Positions 36,601-45,561 of a stretch of 64,000 nt of DNA are shown piece by piece. The stretch comes from Cyclobacteriaceae bacterium. GTDB lineage: Bacteria; Bacteroidota; Bacteroidia; Cytophagales; Cyclobacteriaceae. The position numbers and the translations under genes are program-made. The stretch lies in the NCBI GenBank assembly GCA_028284125.1, contig JANQSI010000018.1, positions 272,998 to 336,997 on the forward strand, written 5' to 3'. The notes under the pieces are model-generated. The model was not told the origin of the DNA. It saw nothing but the letters and a program-made list of their open reading frames with translations, and searched no databases. Position 1 is the stretch's first letter. Each line of letters starts with the position of its first letter.

Positions 36601-37690
36601 CGGAAGGGGTATTTGGTCGATCGAGATTGATGGAATTTTGCTAGACCCGTCACTACTGGGAGCTTTTATGAGTCCGGATGGAGATCTTAATTTTAAGATT
36701 GACTATAAATCGGTGTTTGATTCCACCGAAGTGTTCTTAGATAATGTTCTGATTAGTACAATATATGATAATGATCTCGGGGAGATTGGTCAGAAATTGG
36801 CGAAAGGAAATGTTGATGGCGATGCGACACTACGGCTTGATCTTTATGATGGTGAGACTAAGTTCTCATCGGTTGAGTTGACCGTTTTCGTGTTTCAAAC
36901 TAATGATCCAGCGGACAAGTACGCGACGGAATTTGACGGAACAATTACCGACTTTACAGGGTCTGATTTTGAAATCATTACCTCCACCAGTTTTCCAAAT
37001 GCATCTTTACACAGCCCGCATCCATATCCGGCAGAAAGTGAACTCATCACATATTTGCGAACTCCTATAGTTGTTTCAGATACAGATGATGGTTTTTCCT
37101 ATAGGGATATAGCCATTGTAGAGCCTGGACAACCTGGCTCAGTATTTCCGAACTTCAATTTCAACGACTATGTAGTGGTGGAAGCCTCCAATGATGGAAC
37201 TACCTGGATTCCGCTAGAGGATGGATATGATGCAAGTCTTCATGATGATTGGCAAACAGTTTATGACAATGACCAGGATGGTTCAGAGGGCTTGATGAAA
37301 TCGCACTTTATAAACCTGACTGATCATTTTGATGCTGGAGAAACAATCCTTGTGCGATTTAGACTCTTTTCCAATTCCAGCAATGAAGGATTTGGCTGGG
37401 TGTTAGATGACCTTTCTATTCAAGAGGAGCGACCATTGAGCACCAATGAACTTGAACCCCAATTGATCGTTTATCCAAACCCTGTAAATGAACTGGCTTC
37501 TATTCAGCTAAATGGACAACTTGACTCAAGTATTCGAGTTTTTGATCTTCAAGGACGACAAGTTGATGAGATTCTTCCTAAAAGTGCTAATATTCAATGG
37601 AGGCCTAAGGGTTTATCAACTGGTGTATATGTCTTTAGATACCAACTGGATGGAGTTTTGAAAAGTCATAAGATCAGGATAGAACGATAG
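33677..37690 (+). CDS. Giant T9SS-exported protein with Asp-box beta-propeller repeats
   Basis: 1337 residues. After an N-terminal membrane/signal helix (residues 8-23) and a basic linker come at least eight Asp-box (BNR-like) motifs, such as KSTDKGESW, KTTDGGDNW, KSTDGGTTW, VSSDAGATW, KTTDQGETW and ESLDGGASW, as in sortilin/VPS10 or Ycf48-like propellers. The C-terminus is a type A T9SS sorting domain: VYPNPVNELASIQL, VFDLQGRQV, LSTGVYVFRY and final HKIRIER. Exported and probably held on the surface or released; glycan- or protein-binding is a guess. Confidence 0.85.
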   Translation: MTGTTRALTILSIILLSIVTIVKWPSEEIVEKQELNNFEKYLAEKKERKRQGQVKADRPDLHGLIQRQRRTREGDTGPKYGENQVMEEYQKAKSRSKLLRARTESTEFIERGPGNVAGRTRGLIIDPDDASLNTMFAGSASGGIWKTTSGGSSWTFISEDIPNLGTNTLAMSPANTQVIYAGTGEHFTNDIDGSGLYKSTDKGESWVQIADPSVYPDFKNVSRIVVDPDDENTVIVTSRNTRWGTGLQAAIYKTTDGGDNWTRLRSSTTERYDDIDFFPTDFNTLYVAIDEIGVIKSTDGGTTWTDSSNGLLPEGRVEITISPVNANRLWASVEGGLSGSGSDLYVSSDAGATWTIAVNSDGLTNQDFLGGQGWYDNIATAHPFDEDIVYVGGVNLWKFELGTGTVSDLVTVAASENGSEDFMDYIDHGGEYFNGTLELGNVEKANLLSIEVRFGAGTQKAHRFTVGNQGAGVDFADYVYEDYVDVPFQVWDTDNNQQLMVSFRDQKDDGEWDLIITNTDGDPSTHSREYLIFHNIPYSATADANIAQTGGTEEGQMFFIWPVLKAGATFDKNNLPTSNLAIDITSVSGVERITENISDAYNQFSGSNNFGNQGTRSSGLHPDQHNIVMTALDAGAQTFRYIVANDGGVYQSATSTDPGASDNAFIYISGGYNTTQFYGADKAPGEDRYVGGMQDNGTWYHRAGVTGAANQAATFGIGGDGFEALWHSEDINKILGGSQFNNFAKTTDGGTTWESATGGFNDEGPFITRLAHHKSMPDRVFTVGETGVWRSTTFGGGWQSATMNNPTLWSFNNSADVEVSYANPDVVWAGGGLSNFTRLAVSTDGGLTFDAVENYDVFNMGFVSGIGTHPSDDKIAYALFSFSDLPKVLKTTDQGETWTDISGFDGSGDRGFPDVAVNTIFVFPTDENKIWVGSEIGIVESLDGGASWNLLDSNLPPVNVYDFKLVDNQLVIATYGRGIWSIEIDGILLDPSLLGAFMSPDGDLNFKIDYKSVFDSTEVFLDNVLISTIYDNDLGEIGQKLAKGNVDGDATLRLDLYDGETKFSSVELTVFVFQTNDPADKYATEFDGTITDFTGSDFEIITSTSFPNASLHSPHPYPAESELITYLRTPIVVSDTDDGFSYRDIAIVEPGQPGSVFPNFNFNDYVVVEASNDGTTWIPLEDGYDASLHDDWQTVYDNDQDGSEGLMKSHFINLTDHFDAGETILVRFRLFSNSSNEGFGWVLDDLSIQEERPLSTNELEPQLIVYPNPVNELASIQLNGQLDSSIRVFDLQGRQVDEILPKSANIQWRPKGLSTGVYVFRYQLDGVLKSHKIRIER

Positions 37691-37804
37691 TCCAAAGAAA
37701 ATTTGTTTATGGCCATAAGTCTTTCGTTTGACAACAAAAACGAAACCTCAGGATTGAAATGACGTGATGGTTCTTCATGAAATGAGCTATTGGCTCTTTA
37801 ACAC

Positions 37805-38536
37805 ATGAAATATCTAACATTACTATTTATTCTGGTAATTGCCTGCGCAACCCCGGAGAAGCCGCTAGACGCAGACGGAATCATAACAAATGCCATTAAG
37901 GCTCATGGACTAAATGCTATCACAAACAAAAAGATTGAATTTGATTTCAGAGACATCCATTACACCCTCCTGAGAGAGGAAGGAAAATATACGTATACCC
38001 GATCTTTTCAAGACTCCTTGGGATATGTGGAGGACATCCTGATTAACAGCACAGAGTTTACTCGTTTGGTTGATGAAGAAAAGCTAGAAGTAGATTCTGT
38101 TTGGACCGGAAAATACAGCAACTCGGTTAACTCGGTACTATATTTCGTTGAGCTTCCGTTGAGATTAATGGATCCAGCTGCTATCAAAACCTATAAAGGA
38201 ATTTCCACTGTTAAAGGAAAGAATTATCATTTAATTGAAGTTCGCTTCTCTGAAGAAGATGGAGGAAAAGACTTTGAGGATGTTTTTCTTTATTGGTTTG
38301 ATGAGCAAACGTTTGCCATGGATTATTTGGCATACAGTTACATCACAGAAGGAGGAGGAGTTCGCTTTCGGGAAGCATTCAATAAAAGTGAAATCGGGGG
38401 AGTGGTTTTCCAGGATTACATCAACTATAAGCCAGAAGATAAACTGACACCACTTGAAGAAATGTCAACTCTTTATAACGATGGTGAGCTTGTCGAACTC
38501 TCTCGTATAGAAAATGTAAACATCTCGGTGAAGTAG
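37805..38536 (+). CDS. Lipoprotein, DUF6503-like
   Basis: 243 residues. Lipobox in LFILVIACATP with Cys14. A beta-rich lipocalin- or LolA-like body (EFDFRDIHYTLLREEGKYTYTRSF, EIGGVVFQDYINYKPED). Resembles the Bacteroidota DUF6503 group by memory; the domain assignment is moderate. Its stop TAG abuts the stop of convergent lgt (TAG-CTA) with no base between. Confidence 0.6.
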   Translation: MKYLTLLFILVIACATPEKPLDADGIITNAIKAHGLNAITNKKIEFDFRDIHYTLLREEGKYTYTRSFQDSLGYVEDILINSTEFTRLVDEEKLEVDSVWTGKYSNSVNSVLYFVELPLRLMDPAAIKTYKGISTVKGKNYHLIEVRFSEEDGGKDFEDVFLYWFDEQTFAMDYLAYSYITEGGGVRFREAFNKSEIGGVVFQDYINYKPEDKLTPLEEMSTLYNDGELVELSRIENVNISVK

Positions 38537-39652
38537 CTATGTGAAGTCAGACATTTTTTTGTCACTCCTAAAAGCGACAAATAACATCACAATTCCGACA
38601 GCTGTAAGTGGTATGCTGAGAATTTGACCCATGTTTAGAGTTAGATTGTCTTCAAATGCTTCCTGGTTCATCTTATAGAATTCAACTACAAATCGGACCG
38701 ACCAAAGGACGATCATGAGGAGTGCAAAATTGAAGCCTCTTGGCAGGTCATCCCTTTTTTTGTGCCATAGCCAAAAAAGAATGATCATTATTAGAAAATA
38801 GCTAGCTGCTTCGTATAGTTGAGCAGGATGTCTCACTTTACCTAAAGCAAAAATCTCAACCACTTGTCGGCCTTTTCTTTCGTTTATCAAATAATTCAAC
38901 GGACCTGAGCCGAAATCAACATGTTTCACTACCTCCGAATATCGAGTAAGCGTGTGTCTTAATTGGTTCTCAATGTATCGTTTTCCATCCAAATCAAGTT
39001 GGATTCCTTCTTTGTAGGTTATGATGGCTGTTATTGGAACAATTCCGGGTTGATCACTTTCCATCTGGCCTCCTTTTCTAAAACTCACGGATTCAATCCT
39101 GCTTTTATCATAATTCAATACGTCATGTGTTATCCGAGCGTAAACTAATCCCATGTTTGAATTTGTCTCAACTCCTTCCATTTCCGAATTCAAGAGATTT
39201 CCAGTTCGAATCAATGTAGCACAGAGTGCGCCGACGATCACAATTCGGTCAAGCGTCCAGAGAAAATTGTAGTTAAGTTTTTTTGCAAAAATGTAAAGGG
39301 CGATTATCATACCAAGTGTGCCTCCATGACTGGCAAGGCCGCCTTCCCACACTTTCAATATTTCTAGCGGATTGGATAAGTAATGCACAGGGTCATAAAA
39401 CAAGCAATGTCCCAATCGAGCACCAACAATTACGGCAATGACCATATAGGTAGTGAGTTTGTCAACATCTTTTTCTGGACGTCCTTCTTTTTTAAAGATG
39501 TGATACATTACCTGCTGGCTAAGAATAAAGCCTAAGGCAAACAATACTCCATACCATCTGGGAGCATAATCTAGACCCGGAATAGTAAAGAGGTCTGGGT
39601 TGAAATTCCAAATGATATAGCTAAGCATGCTGTCAAATTTTAGGTCGCTCAA
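38537..39652 (-). CDS. lgt: Prolipoprotein diacylglyceryl transferase
   Basis: 371 residues. Moves diacylglycerol from phosphatidylglycerol to the lipobox Cys, the first step for the lipoproteins encoded in this window. Signatures: APRWYGVLFALGF, GARLGHCLFYDP, VWEGGLASHGGTLG and RTGNLLNSE. Between GNLLNSE (about residue 155) and RHPAQLYEA (about 275) sits a long hydrophilic insert of about 90 residues beyond the E. coli length (291). Multi-pass inner-membrane protein. Tail-to-tail with the DUF6503-like gene. Confidence 0.94.
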   Translation of the reverse strand: MSDLKFDSMLSYIIWNFNPDLFTIPGLDYAPRWYGVLFALGFILSQQVMYHIFKKEGRPEKDVDKLTTYMVIAVIVGARLGHCLFYDPVHYLSNPLEILKVWEGGLASHGGTLGMIIALYIFAKKLNYNFLWTLDRIVIVGALCATLIRTGNLLNSEMEGVETNSNMGLVYARITHDVLNYDKSRIESVSFRKGGQMESDQPGIVPITAIITYKEGIQLDLDGKRYIENQLRHTLTRYSEVVKHVDFGSGPLNYLINERKGRQVVEIFALGKVRHPAQLYEAASYFLIMIILFWLWHKKRDDLPRGFNFALLMIVLWSVRFVVEFYKMNQEAFEDNLTLNMGQILSIPLTAVGIVMLFVAFRSDKKMSDFT

Positions 39653-39677
39653 AGATGAGACAATCTCCTGAGATCAA

Positions 39678-41129
39678 TTAGAATTTCTTCCAGAAATATG
39701 GTGTGAAAAGAATCATCACTGTGAAAAGTTCGAGTCTTCCTAATAGCATAAGAAAAGAAAGTACCCATTTCACTGCACCGGGTAAATGACCAAAATTACC
39801 CATTGGTCCAACTCCGCCAATTGCCGGTCCTACGTTTCCCAAGGTGGCAGCAACAGCTCCAATCGATGTTACAAAGTCAATTCCAAAAGCAGAGACAATA
39901 AGAAAGCCGATACAAAAAATCAAAATGTAGATCATGATAAAGGCAAGTACATGAAAAGTGATATCTCCACTTACTGTCTTTCCATTATATCGAACAGGGA
40001 GAACAGCATGTGGATGAATCAAACGTTTGAATTCGAGGATGGCAGTCTTGATTAACAGAATGTGCCTAACCAATTTTACACCCCCAGCGGTAGATCCAGC
40101 TGAGGCACCAGCAAACATGAAAAGAAAGAATACTACCGTAATAAAAGGAGTCCATCCGGTGTAGTCATAAATAACATATCCAGTAGTCGTAACAATTGAA
40201 ATTACCTGAAACAAAGAATCACGAACTGATTTCTCGTACGTTCCATGCCCCATGGTATAAATCATAGAACCGATAATGATTCCTGCCGCAACGCAGAAGA
40301 TCAAGTAAAAGCGAAACTCCTCGTTGGAAATTATTTTTTTGAAATTTCCATGAAGCCCAAAGTACAACATCGTGAAATTCGTGCCAGCGATAAACATGAA
40401 AACAATAAGGACATAATGAATGAACGGACTTGTGTAATGGGCAAGACTTGCGTTTTTAGTGGAAAATCCACCAGAAGCCATTGAAGTAAAACTGTGATTT
40501 ATCGCATCATAAAAAGTCATGCCTCCAGCCCACAATAGAAGAAAATCCAATAATGTCAAACCCAGGTAAATGATCCAAAGTCTTTTTGCCGTTTCCTTGA
40601 TTCGAGGTTGAAGCTTATCAGGTGAAATCCCAGGTGCCTCAGCGACGAATAGCTGCATTCCACCAATTCCAAGCAATGGAAGAATGGCGACTGCCAATAC
40701 GATGATTCCCATTCCACCGATCCATTGGGTTAAGCTTCTCCAATAAAGAATTCCCTTAGGTACAGCTTCAATGTCAGAGAGCACAGTGGCTCCAGTGGTA
40801 GAAAACCCAGACATTGTTTCAAAAAAAGCACTGGCTAAATCAGGTATTGCTCCGCTAAAAATGTAGGGCAAAGAGCCTAAGAAAGACATAGAGACCCATC
40901 CTAAGGCTACAATTAAATATCCGTCTTTTCTTTTGAGTTCGGTATTAGTGGATTTAGGAGCTATTATTCGAAGAAGAAAACCAACAACGGCTGAAATAAT
41001 TCCAGAATAAATAATATCCATTATATCCCCCTCGCCATAATAGAGGCTGAACGGAATGCTGGTCATCATAAAGCCGCCATTAATTATTAGTAGCGTTCCA
41101 ATGACCTTGAATATGATGGAATAATTCAT
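39678..41129 (-). CDS. trkH: Trk potassium uptake membrane protein TrkH
   Basis: 483 residues with about ten membrane segments. Selectivity-filter loops of the TrkH/KtrB type are visible (SGFSTTGATVL, SMASGGFSTKNASL, ISIVTTTGYVIYDYT, TLGNVGPAIGGVGP). It forms the K+-conducting part and needs the NAD-binding TrkA subunit, encoded immediately upstream (eight bases). Confidence 0.94.
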   Translation of the reverse strand: MNYSIIFKVIGTLLIINGGFMMTSIPFSLYYGEGDIMDIIYSGIISAVVGFLLRIIAPKSTNTELKRKDGYLIVALGWVSMSFLGSLPYIFSGAIPDLASAFFETMSGFSTTGATVLSDIEAVPKGILYWRSLTQWIGGMGIIVLAVAILPLLGIGGMQLFVAEAPGISPDKLQPRIKETAKRLWIIYLGLTLLDFLLLWAGGMTFYDAINHSFTSMASGGFSTKNASLAHYTSPFIHYVLIVFMFIAGTNFTMLYFGLHGNFKKIISNEEFRFYLIFCVAAGIIIGSMIYTMGHGTYEKSVRDSLFQVISIVTTTGYVIYDYTGWTPFITVVFFLFMFAGASAGSTAGGVKLVRHILLIKTAILEFKRLIHPHAVLPVRYNGKTVSGDITFHVLAFIMIYILIFCIGFLIVSAFGIDFVTSIGAVAATLGNVGPAIGGVGPMGNFGHLPGAVKWVLSFLMLLGRLELFTVMILFTPYFWKKF

Positions 41130-41137
41130 TCCAGTAA

Positions 41138-42478
41138 TTACTTAAAAAAGCTTTCAACTTTTCGAATGCAATCTGGCATTGAAAGTACAACTACTTTGTC
41201 GTTTGGCATGAATTCGAAATTTCCTCTAACGGCAATTCCTTGGCCAGACCTAATTACACCACCGACGATGGCAGTTTTAGGGAAGTCGAGATCTTTAAGT
41301 TCTTTTTCTAATATTTTGGCATTTTCACCGATTTCGAATTCTAAGATCTCGGCATCCACACCATGGATACTGGTGAGGTCCACAATCTCTCCTTTTCTTA
41401 CGTATCTGAAAATGAAGTTTGCGGCAATAAGTTTTTTGTTGATCAGAGTATTCACTCCAACACTCTGCGATAAATGGATGTAATCCATGTTTTCAACAAG
41501 CGAAATTGTCTTTTTAACTCCGTTGTTTTTCGCGACCAAAGAGGACATAATGTTGGTCTCGGAGTTTTCAGTCAGAGCAATGAAAGCATCAATTTGATCA
41601 ATGTTCTCTTCCTTTAGAAGGTTGATGTCCCTACCATCGCCATTTATAATCATGGTATCCGGAAGTTCATCAGCCAAAGTGATACACTTGTTTTTGTCTG
41701 CCTCAATGAGCTTTATACTATACTTTTTACTCAGCAAACGGGCAGTATGAACGCCAACCTTACTGCCACCAAGTATCATCAAATTCTTGATCTCAACGCT
41801 TTCCTTTCCGGCAAGATTAGTTACCGCTGCGATACCCGCAGGTTCCGAAATAAAGTAAGCATGATCATCTTCCAGAAATCTATTTTCCCCATGAGGGATG
41901 ATCGTTTTGTTATCCCTTAGAATGGCAACAGTTGTAAAGTTTTGATCAGGATTGAGATATGCAGACTCTGTGAGTGTTTTATTGGCCAATTCGGAATTCT
42001 TATCAATTTTGATTCCGACCAAAGTCAAGGTTCCCTTTTCAAATTCGAATGTATCCGTAAGCGCTGTTTGTTTCAAGAGCCGCTTAATTTCTTTTGCAGC
42101 CAATGAGGCAGGAGAAATTACCTCATCAATACCCATTCCCGTTAAGTTCAGAGATTCCCGTTGTTGCAGTAATTCGATATTGGAAATTCTAGCGATGGTA
42201 CGTTTCGCTCCCAAATTTTTACCAATAATGCAAGTTGTAATATTGATTTCCTCAATAGAAGTAACCGAGATAAGAAGGTCTGCCTTGACGATTCCTGCTT
42301 CCTTTAAAATGTTGGGAGAAGAGGAGGTTCCTCGGACAATACCCACATCTAGCGAGGATTTGACATGCTCCAACACATCGTTGTTGGTATCAATTATCAC
42401 TATATCATGCTCCTCGGCCGCAAGTAGTTTGGCGAGATGGAATCCCATTTCACCAGCTCCAGCTATGATTATCCTCAT
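41138..42478 (-). CDS. trkA: Trk system potassium regulator TrkA
   Basis: 446 residues with two RCK units, each a nucleotide-binding RCK_N (MRIIIAGAGEMGFHLAKLLA at the start; LMILGGSKVGVHTARLLS near 230) followed by an RCK_C domain. It gates TrkH on the cytoplasmic side in response to NAD(H) or ATP. First gene of the trkA-trkH operon, with a good Bacteroidota promoter just upstream. Confidence 0.95.
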   Translation of the reverse strand: MRIIIAGAGEMGFHLAKLLAAEEHDIVIIDTNNDVLEHVKSSLDVGIVRGTSSSPNILKEAGIVKADLLISVTSIEEINITTCIIGKNLGAKRTIARISNIELLQQRESLNLTGMGIDEVISPASLAAKEIKRLLKQTALTDTFEFEKGTLTLVGIKIDKNSELANKTLTESAYLNPDQNFTTVAILRDNKTIIPHGENRFLEDDHAYFISEPAGIAAVTNLAGKESVEIKNLMILGGSKVGVHTARLLSKKYSIKLIEADKNKCITLADELPDTMIINGDGRDINLLKEENIDQIDAFIALTENSETNIMSSLVAKNNGVKKTISLVENMDYIHLSQSVGVNTLINKKLIAANFIFRYVRKGEIVDLTSIHGVDAEILEFEIGENAKILEKELKDLDFPKTAIVGGVIRSGQGIAVRGNFEFMPNDKVVVLSMPDCIRKVESFFK

Positions 42479-42500
42479 TGTGCTTTTGGAAAATAGGGTG

Positions 42501-42528
42501 CAAAGATATGATAACTAATAGTCAGCAA
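42501..42528 (-). promoter_or_regulatory. Promoter of trkA-trkH (TTG-N17-TATCTTTG)
   Basis: On the minus strand TATCTTTG (plus 42501-42508) is an exact TAnnTTTG, with TTG (plus 42526-42528) 17 bases upstream. The box is 23 bases before the trkA ATG. Confidence 0.65.
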
Positions 42529-42538
42529 TCCAAACTTT

Positions 42539-43915
42539 CTAGATAGACATTCGACTGAAATAGGACTTAGTGGCTTCCATTACCTTAGGAGCAAGGATAA
42601 TTGCGGAAATAACAGTCGGGACTGACATTAAGCCATAACCAACAAAAATCAAGTTAATCACAAGACTGAGACTAGAAACGGACCCGACAATTACAAGAGC
42701 GATATAGTAGTAGTTGTAATACTTAATGTATTTCGGTCCTATCATAAATGAGAGACATTTCTGACCATAATAAGCCAATCCAAAAATGGTTGTTATGGCG
42801 AAAATCATTACGCACACCATAAGAACATAAGATCCAACACCAGGAAGACTGTCTTCAAATGCTAAAGTTGTCATCAAAACGCCTTGGGTGTCATTACTGA
42901 AATTTCCTGAGATGTCAGCCTGCCAGGCCCCAGTCATTAAAATGCACAATCCAGTCATCGTGCAAACCACAATTGTGTCAATACTTGGACCCAGCATCGC
43001 AACAAGCCCTTCTCGAACCGGCTCGTTGGTTTTAGCTGCTCCATGCATCATAGGAGCAGTTCCAATTCCAGCTTCATTCGAAAAAGCCGCTCTTTTTGCA
43101 CCCTCAATTATTATGGCTCCAACAGCTCCACCTAGTGCGGCCTGAGCGGTAAATGCGTCTTTAAGAATTAAGGCGAACGATGGGATAATTGCTTCATGGT
43201 TAATAGCCATAATTAGCAGAACGCTAATTACAAAAATCAAAACCATGGCCGGAACCAGTTTGGAGGCAACATTCCCAATTCGTTTGACCCCTCCTATAAT
43301 CACTAATCCTACAAGGATTGCAATCACAATTCCAATGATAAGATCTGTGGCAAATCCGTCTTGAACTCCAGAAGGTACCAGGATTACATTTTTCATTACC
43401 GCGACCATTTGATTCGCCTGAAAAACAGGAGTAGCTCCGATAAAAGCGGAAATACAGAAAAATCCGGCTAGCGGAATCCAGCTTCTACCAAGTCCTTCCC
43501 GAATGACGTACATCGGTCCACCTTGCAATTGTCCATCTCGATCTTTACCTCTATAAAGAACCGCCAGGGTACAAGTGAAGTATTTGGTAGCCATCCCGAA
43601 CAGAGCACTCACCCACATCCAAAACAAAGCTCCAGGACCTCCGGCGGCAATTGCCAAGGCGACACCACTTACATTCCCCATTCCAATAGTAGCTGCAAGT
43701 GCGCCTGAAAGTGCTTGAAAATGACTGATTTCTCCCGGATCATCTGGATCGTCAAATTTCCCTCTAAGAACGTTTATGGCGTGGCGTAAATACCTAAATG
43801 GCAGAAAGCGAGAATAAAAAAGGAAGAATATTCCGCCACCCATTAGAAGAATCAGTAAAGGAGGTCCCCAAATAAAATTGGAAGCGGCAGATAAAAATGA
43901 TTCAATTATTTTCAT
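42539..43915 (-). CDS. Alanine/glycine:cation symporter (AGCS family)
   Basis: 458 residues with about ten membrane segments. AGCS signatures: GATIGMGNVSGVALAIAAGGPGALFWMW, GGPMYVI and AAFSNEAGIGTAPMMHGAAK. Imports alanine or glycine (perhaps other small amino acids) with Na+ or H+. A separate unit from trkA, which is 60 bases away in the same direction. Confidence 0.93.
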   Translation of the reverse strand: MKIIESFLSAASNFIWGPPLLILLMGGGIFFLFYSRFLPFRYLRHAINVLRGKFDDPDDPGEISHFQALSGALAATIGMGNVSGVALAIAAGGPGALFWMWVSALFGMATKYFTCTLAVLYRGKDRDGQLQGGPMYVIREGLGRSWIPLAGFFCISAFIGATPVFQANQMVAVMKNVILVPSGVQDGFATDLIIGIVIAILVGLVIIGGVKRIGNVASKLVPAMVLIFVISVLLIMAINHEAIIPSFALILKDAFTAQAALGGAVGAIIIEGAKRAAFSNEAGIGTAPMMHGAAKTNEPVREGLVAMLGPSIDTIVVCTMTGLCILMTGAWQADISGNFSNDTQGVLMTTLAFEDSLPGVGSYVLMVCVMIFAITTIFGLAYYGQKCLSFMIGPKYIKYYNYYYIALVIVGSVSSLSLVINLIFVGYGLMSVPTVISAIILAPKVMEATKSYFSRMSI

Positions 43916-44039
43916 AAAGGCCGTGAAGGTAATACCAAACTGTATTTTTGTGGTTAATGTTGAGTCTTGATCTGGATTTGATTAAAATTAATGTTCAGAT
44001 AACATTCGATATTTTCAAAACCAAGGAGAAAATAGGATT

Positions 44040-44801
44040 GTGAAATTACACTTTCGAACATTAGGAGAAGGGAAACCACTAATCATATTACATGGTTTGT
44101 TTGGCTCCTCTGACAATTGGCAGACAATAGGAAAAATTTTTTCAGAAAAATTCAAAGTCTACTTTGTTGACTTAAGAAACCATGGAAATTCACCACATAG
44201 TGATCAGTTTGATTATGATGTTCTCGACAAGGACTTAATCGAACTTATGGACGATGAGGGTTTAGAAAAGGCTCACGTCTTAGGGCATTCTTTGGGAGGA
44301 AAAGTGGGTATGCATCTAGCTATTCGTTTTCCGGAAAGAGTAGACCAATTAGTTGTTATAGATATTGCGCCCAAATACTACCCACCGCATCACCAGGATG
44401 TTTTTAAAGCCTTCAGAGCTGTAGATTTAAATTCCATTAAATCAAGGAAAGAAGCGAGTGATCAAATGGAGAAAGTTCCACTTCCGTTTGGAGTAAGACA
44501 GTTCATTTTGAAGAATTTGACTCGAAATGGAGATGGTTCATTTTATTGGAGACCGAATATTGATGTCTTGGAAAAAGTAAATGATAAAATCGGAGGAGGT
44601 TTTGGAAAAAAAGGTGTCTTTGAGAACCCAACTCTTTTTATAGCAGGAAGTGAATCTGATTACATCCTTGCTGAGGATCACGAAAAAATCAACCGGTTAT
44701 TTCCTCAAGCTAATATTTCCACAGTATTAGAAGCAGGTCATTGGGTTCATGCGGACAAGCCAGAAGAGCTTCGAAACATGGTTCTTGAATTCCTTGATTG
44801 A
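44040..44801 (+). CDS. Alpha/beta hydrolase, YbfF-like esterase
   Basis: 253 residues from a GTG start (MKLHFRTLGEGKPLIILHGLFGS); a TTG one base earlier is followed directly by a stop. Nucleophile elbow GHSLGGK (Ser near 97), oxyanion HGLFGSSDNW, acid Asp in the C-terminal third and catalytic His in EAGHWVHADKPE. Acts on esters, possibly acyl-CoA or short-chain esters as E. coli YbfF. Its stop overlaps the next start (TGATG). Confidence 0.87.
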   Translation: MKLHFRTLGEGKPLIILHGLFGSSDNWQTIGKIFSEKFKVYFVDLRNHGNSPHSDQFDYDVLDKDLIELMDDEGLEKAHVLGHSLGGKVGMHLAIRFPERVDQLVVIDIAPKYYPPHHQDVFKAFRAVDLNSIKSRKEASDQMEKVPLPFGVRQFILKNLTRNGDGSFYWRPNIDVLEKVNDKIGGGFGKKGVFENPTLFIAGSESDYILAEDHEKINRLFPQANISTVLEAGHWVHADKPEELRNMVLEFLD

Positions 44802-45508
44802 TGCCAGGGAACCTATATCTCATCCCGACTTATTTGTCGGATTTAAATGAAAAATCATTTCTGTCACCCCTAGTAGAGGAGGTCGTTAAGAATACCAAGT
44901 ATTACCTGGTAGAAAATACTCGGTCTGCCAGAAGATTCATAAGCAGTCTAAAAACAGGAATTGTGATCGATGACCTGCAATTTGAAATTCTAGATAAGAA
45001 AACTACCTGGGATGATTTGTACAGTTTTTTTGAGCCTATAAGAAATGGAAATGATATGGGCTTAATGTCCGAGGCAGGTCTCCCATGCCTTGCTGATCCC
45101 GGCAACTTGGCTGTAGGACTGGCACATCAAACCAACGCAAAAGTGGTACCGCTTCCAGGAAGCTCATCTATTCAGCTTGCGCTTATTGCATCAGGATTTA
45201 ACGGCCAGCTTTTTACATTCAATGGATACCTTCCAATTGATAAGGGATTGAGAATAAAGAAAATAAAAGAGCTAGAAAAGCTGGCATCAAGGAATCACAC
45301 TCAGCTATTCATGGAGACACCCTATAGAAATCATCAGTTGTTTGAAGATATCATTAAAACATGTGATCCAGATACGCTGCTCAGTTTAGCATCAAATATT
45401 TCGGGTAGCAGTGAGTTTATTAGAACTCAATCAATAAAAAAGTGGAAGAATACCGACATCCAGATACATAAAGTCCCAGCTATTTTCAGTTTCGGTATGT
45501 TCTCTTAA
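44801..45508 (+). CDS. RsmI-like SAM-dependent methyltransferase (tetrapyrrole methylase fold)
   Basis: 235 residues from the ATG at 44801; the frame opens at a TTG three bases earlier, but the TGATG overlap favours the ATG. Motifs of the tetrapyrrole methylase superfamily: GNLYLIPTYL, GLMSEAGLPCLADPGNL, VVPLPGSSSIQLALIASGF and METPYRNHQL. RsmI methylates C1402 of 16S rRNA (2'-O). This shorter Bacteroidota form lacks some of the usual residues, so the target is uncertain. Confidence 0.8.
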   Translation: MPGNLYLIPTYLSDLNEKSFLSPLVEEVVKNTKYYLVENTRSARRFISSLKTGIVIDDLQFEILDKKTTWDDLYSFFEPIRNGNDMGLMSEAGLPCLADPGNLAVGLAHQTNAKVVPLPGSSSIQLALIASGFNGQLFTFNGYLPIDKGLRIKKIKELEKLASRNHTQLFMETPYRNHQLFEDIIKTCDPDTLLSLASNISGSSEFIRTQSIKKWKNTDIQIHKVPAIFSFGMFS

Positions 45509-45527
45509 GCTATTCCTAGGATTCTTA

Positions 45528-45535
45528 TAAATTTG
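45528..45535 (+). promoter_or_regulatory. Bacteroidota -7 element TAAATTTG for metK
   Basis: An exact TAnnTTTG followed by CGCCC, 26 bases before the metK ATG. The upstream TTG is not clear. Confidence 0.55.
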
Positions 45536-45561
45536 CGCCCTCGAATAAAACAAAACGATAA

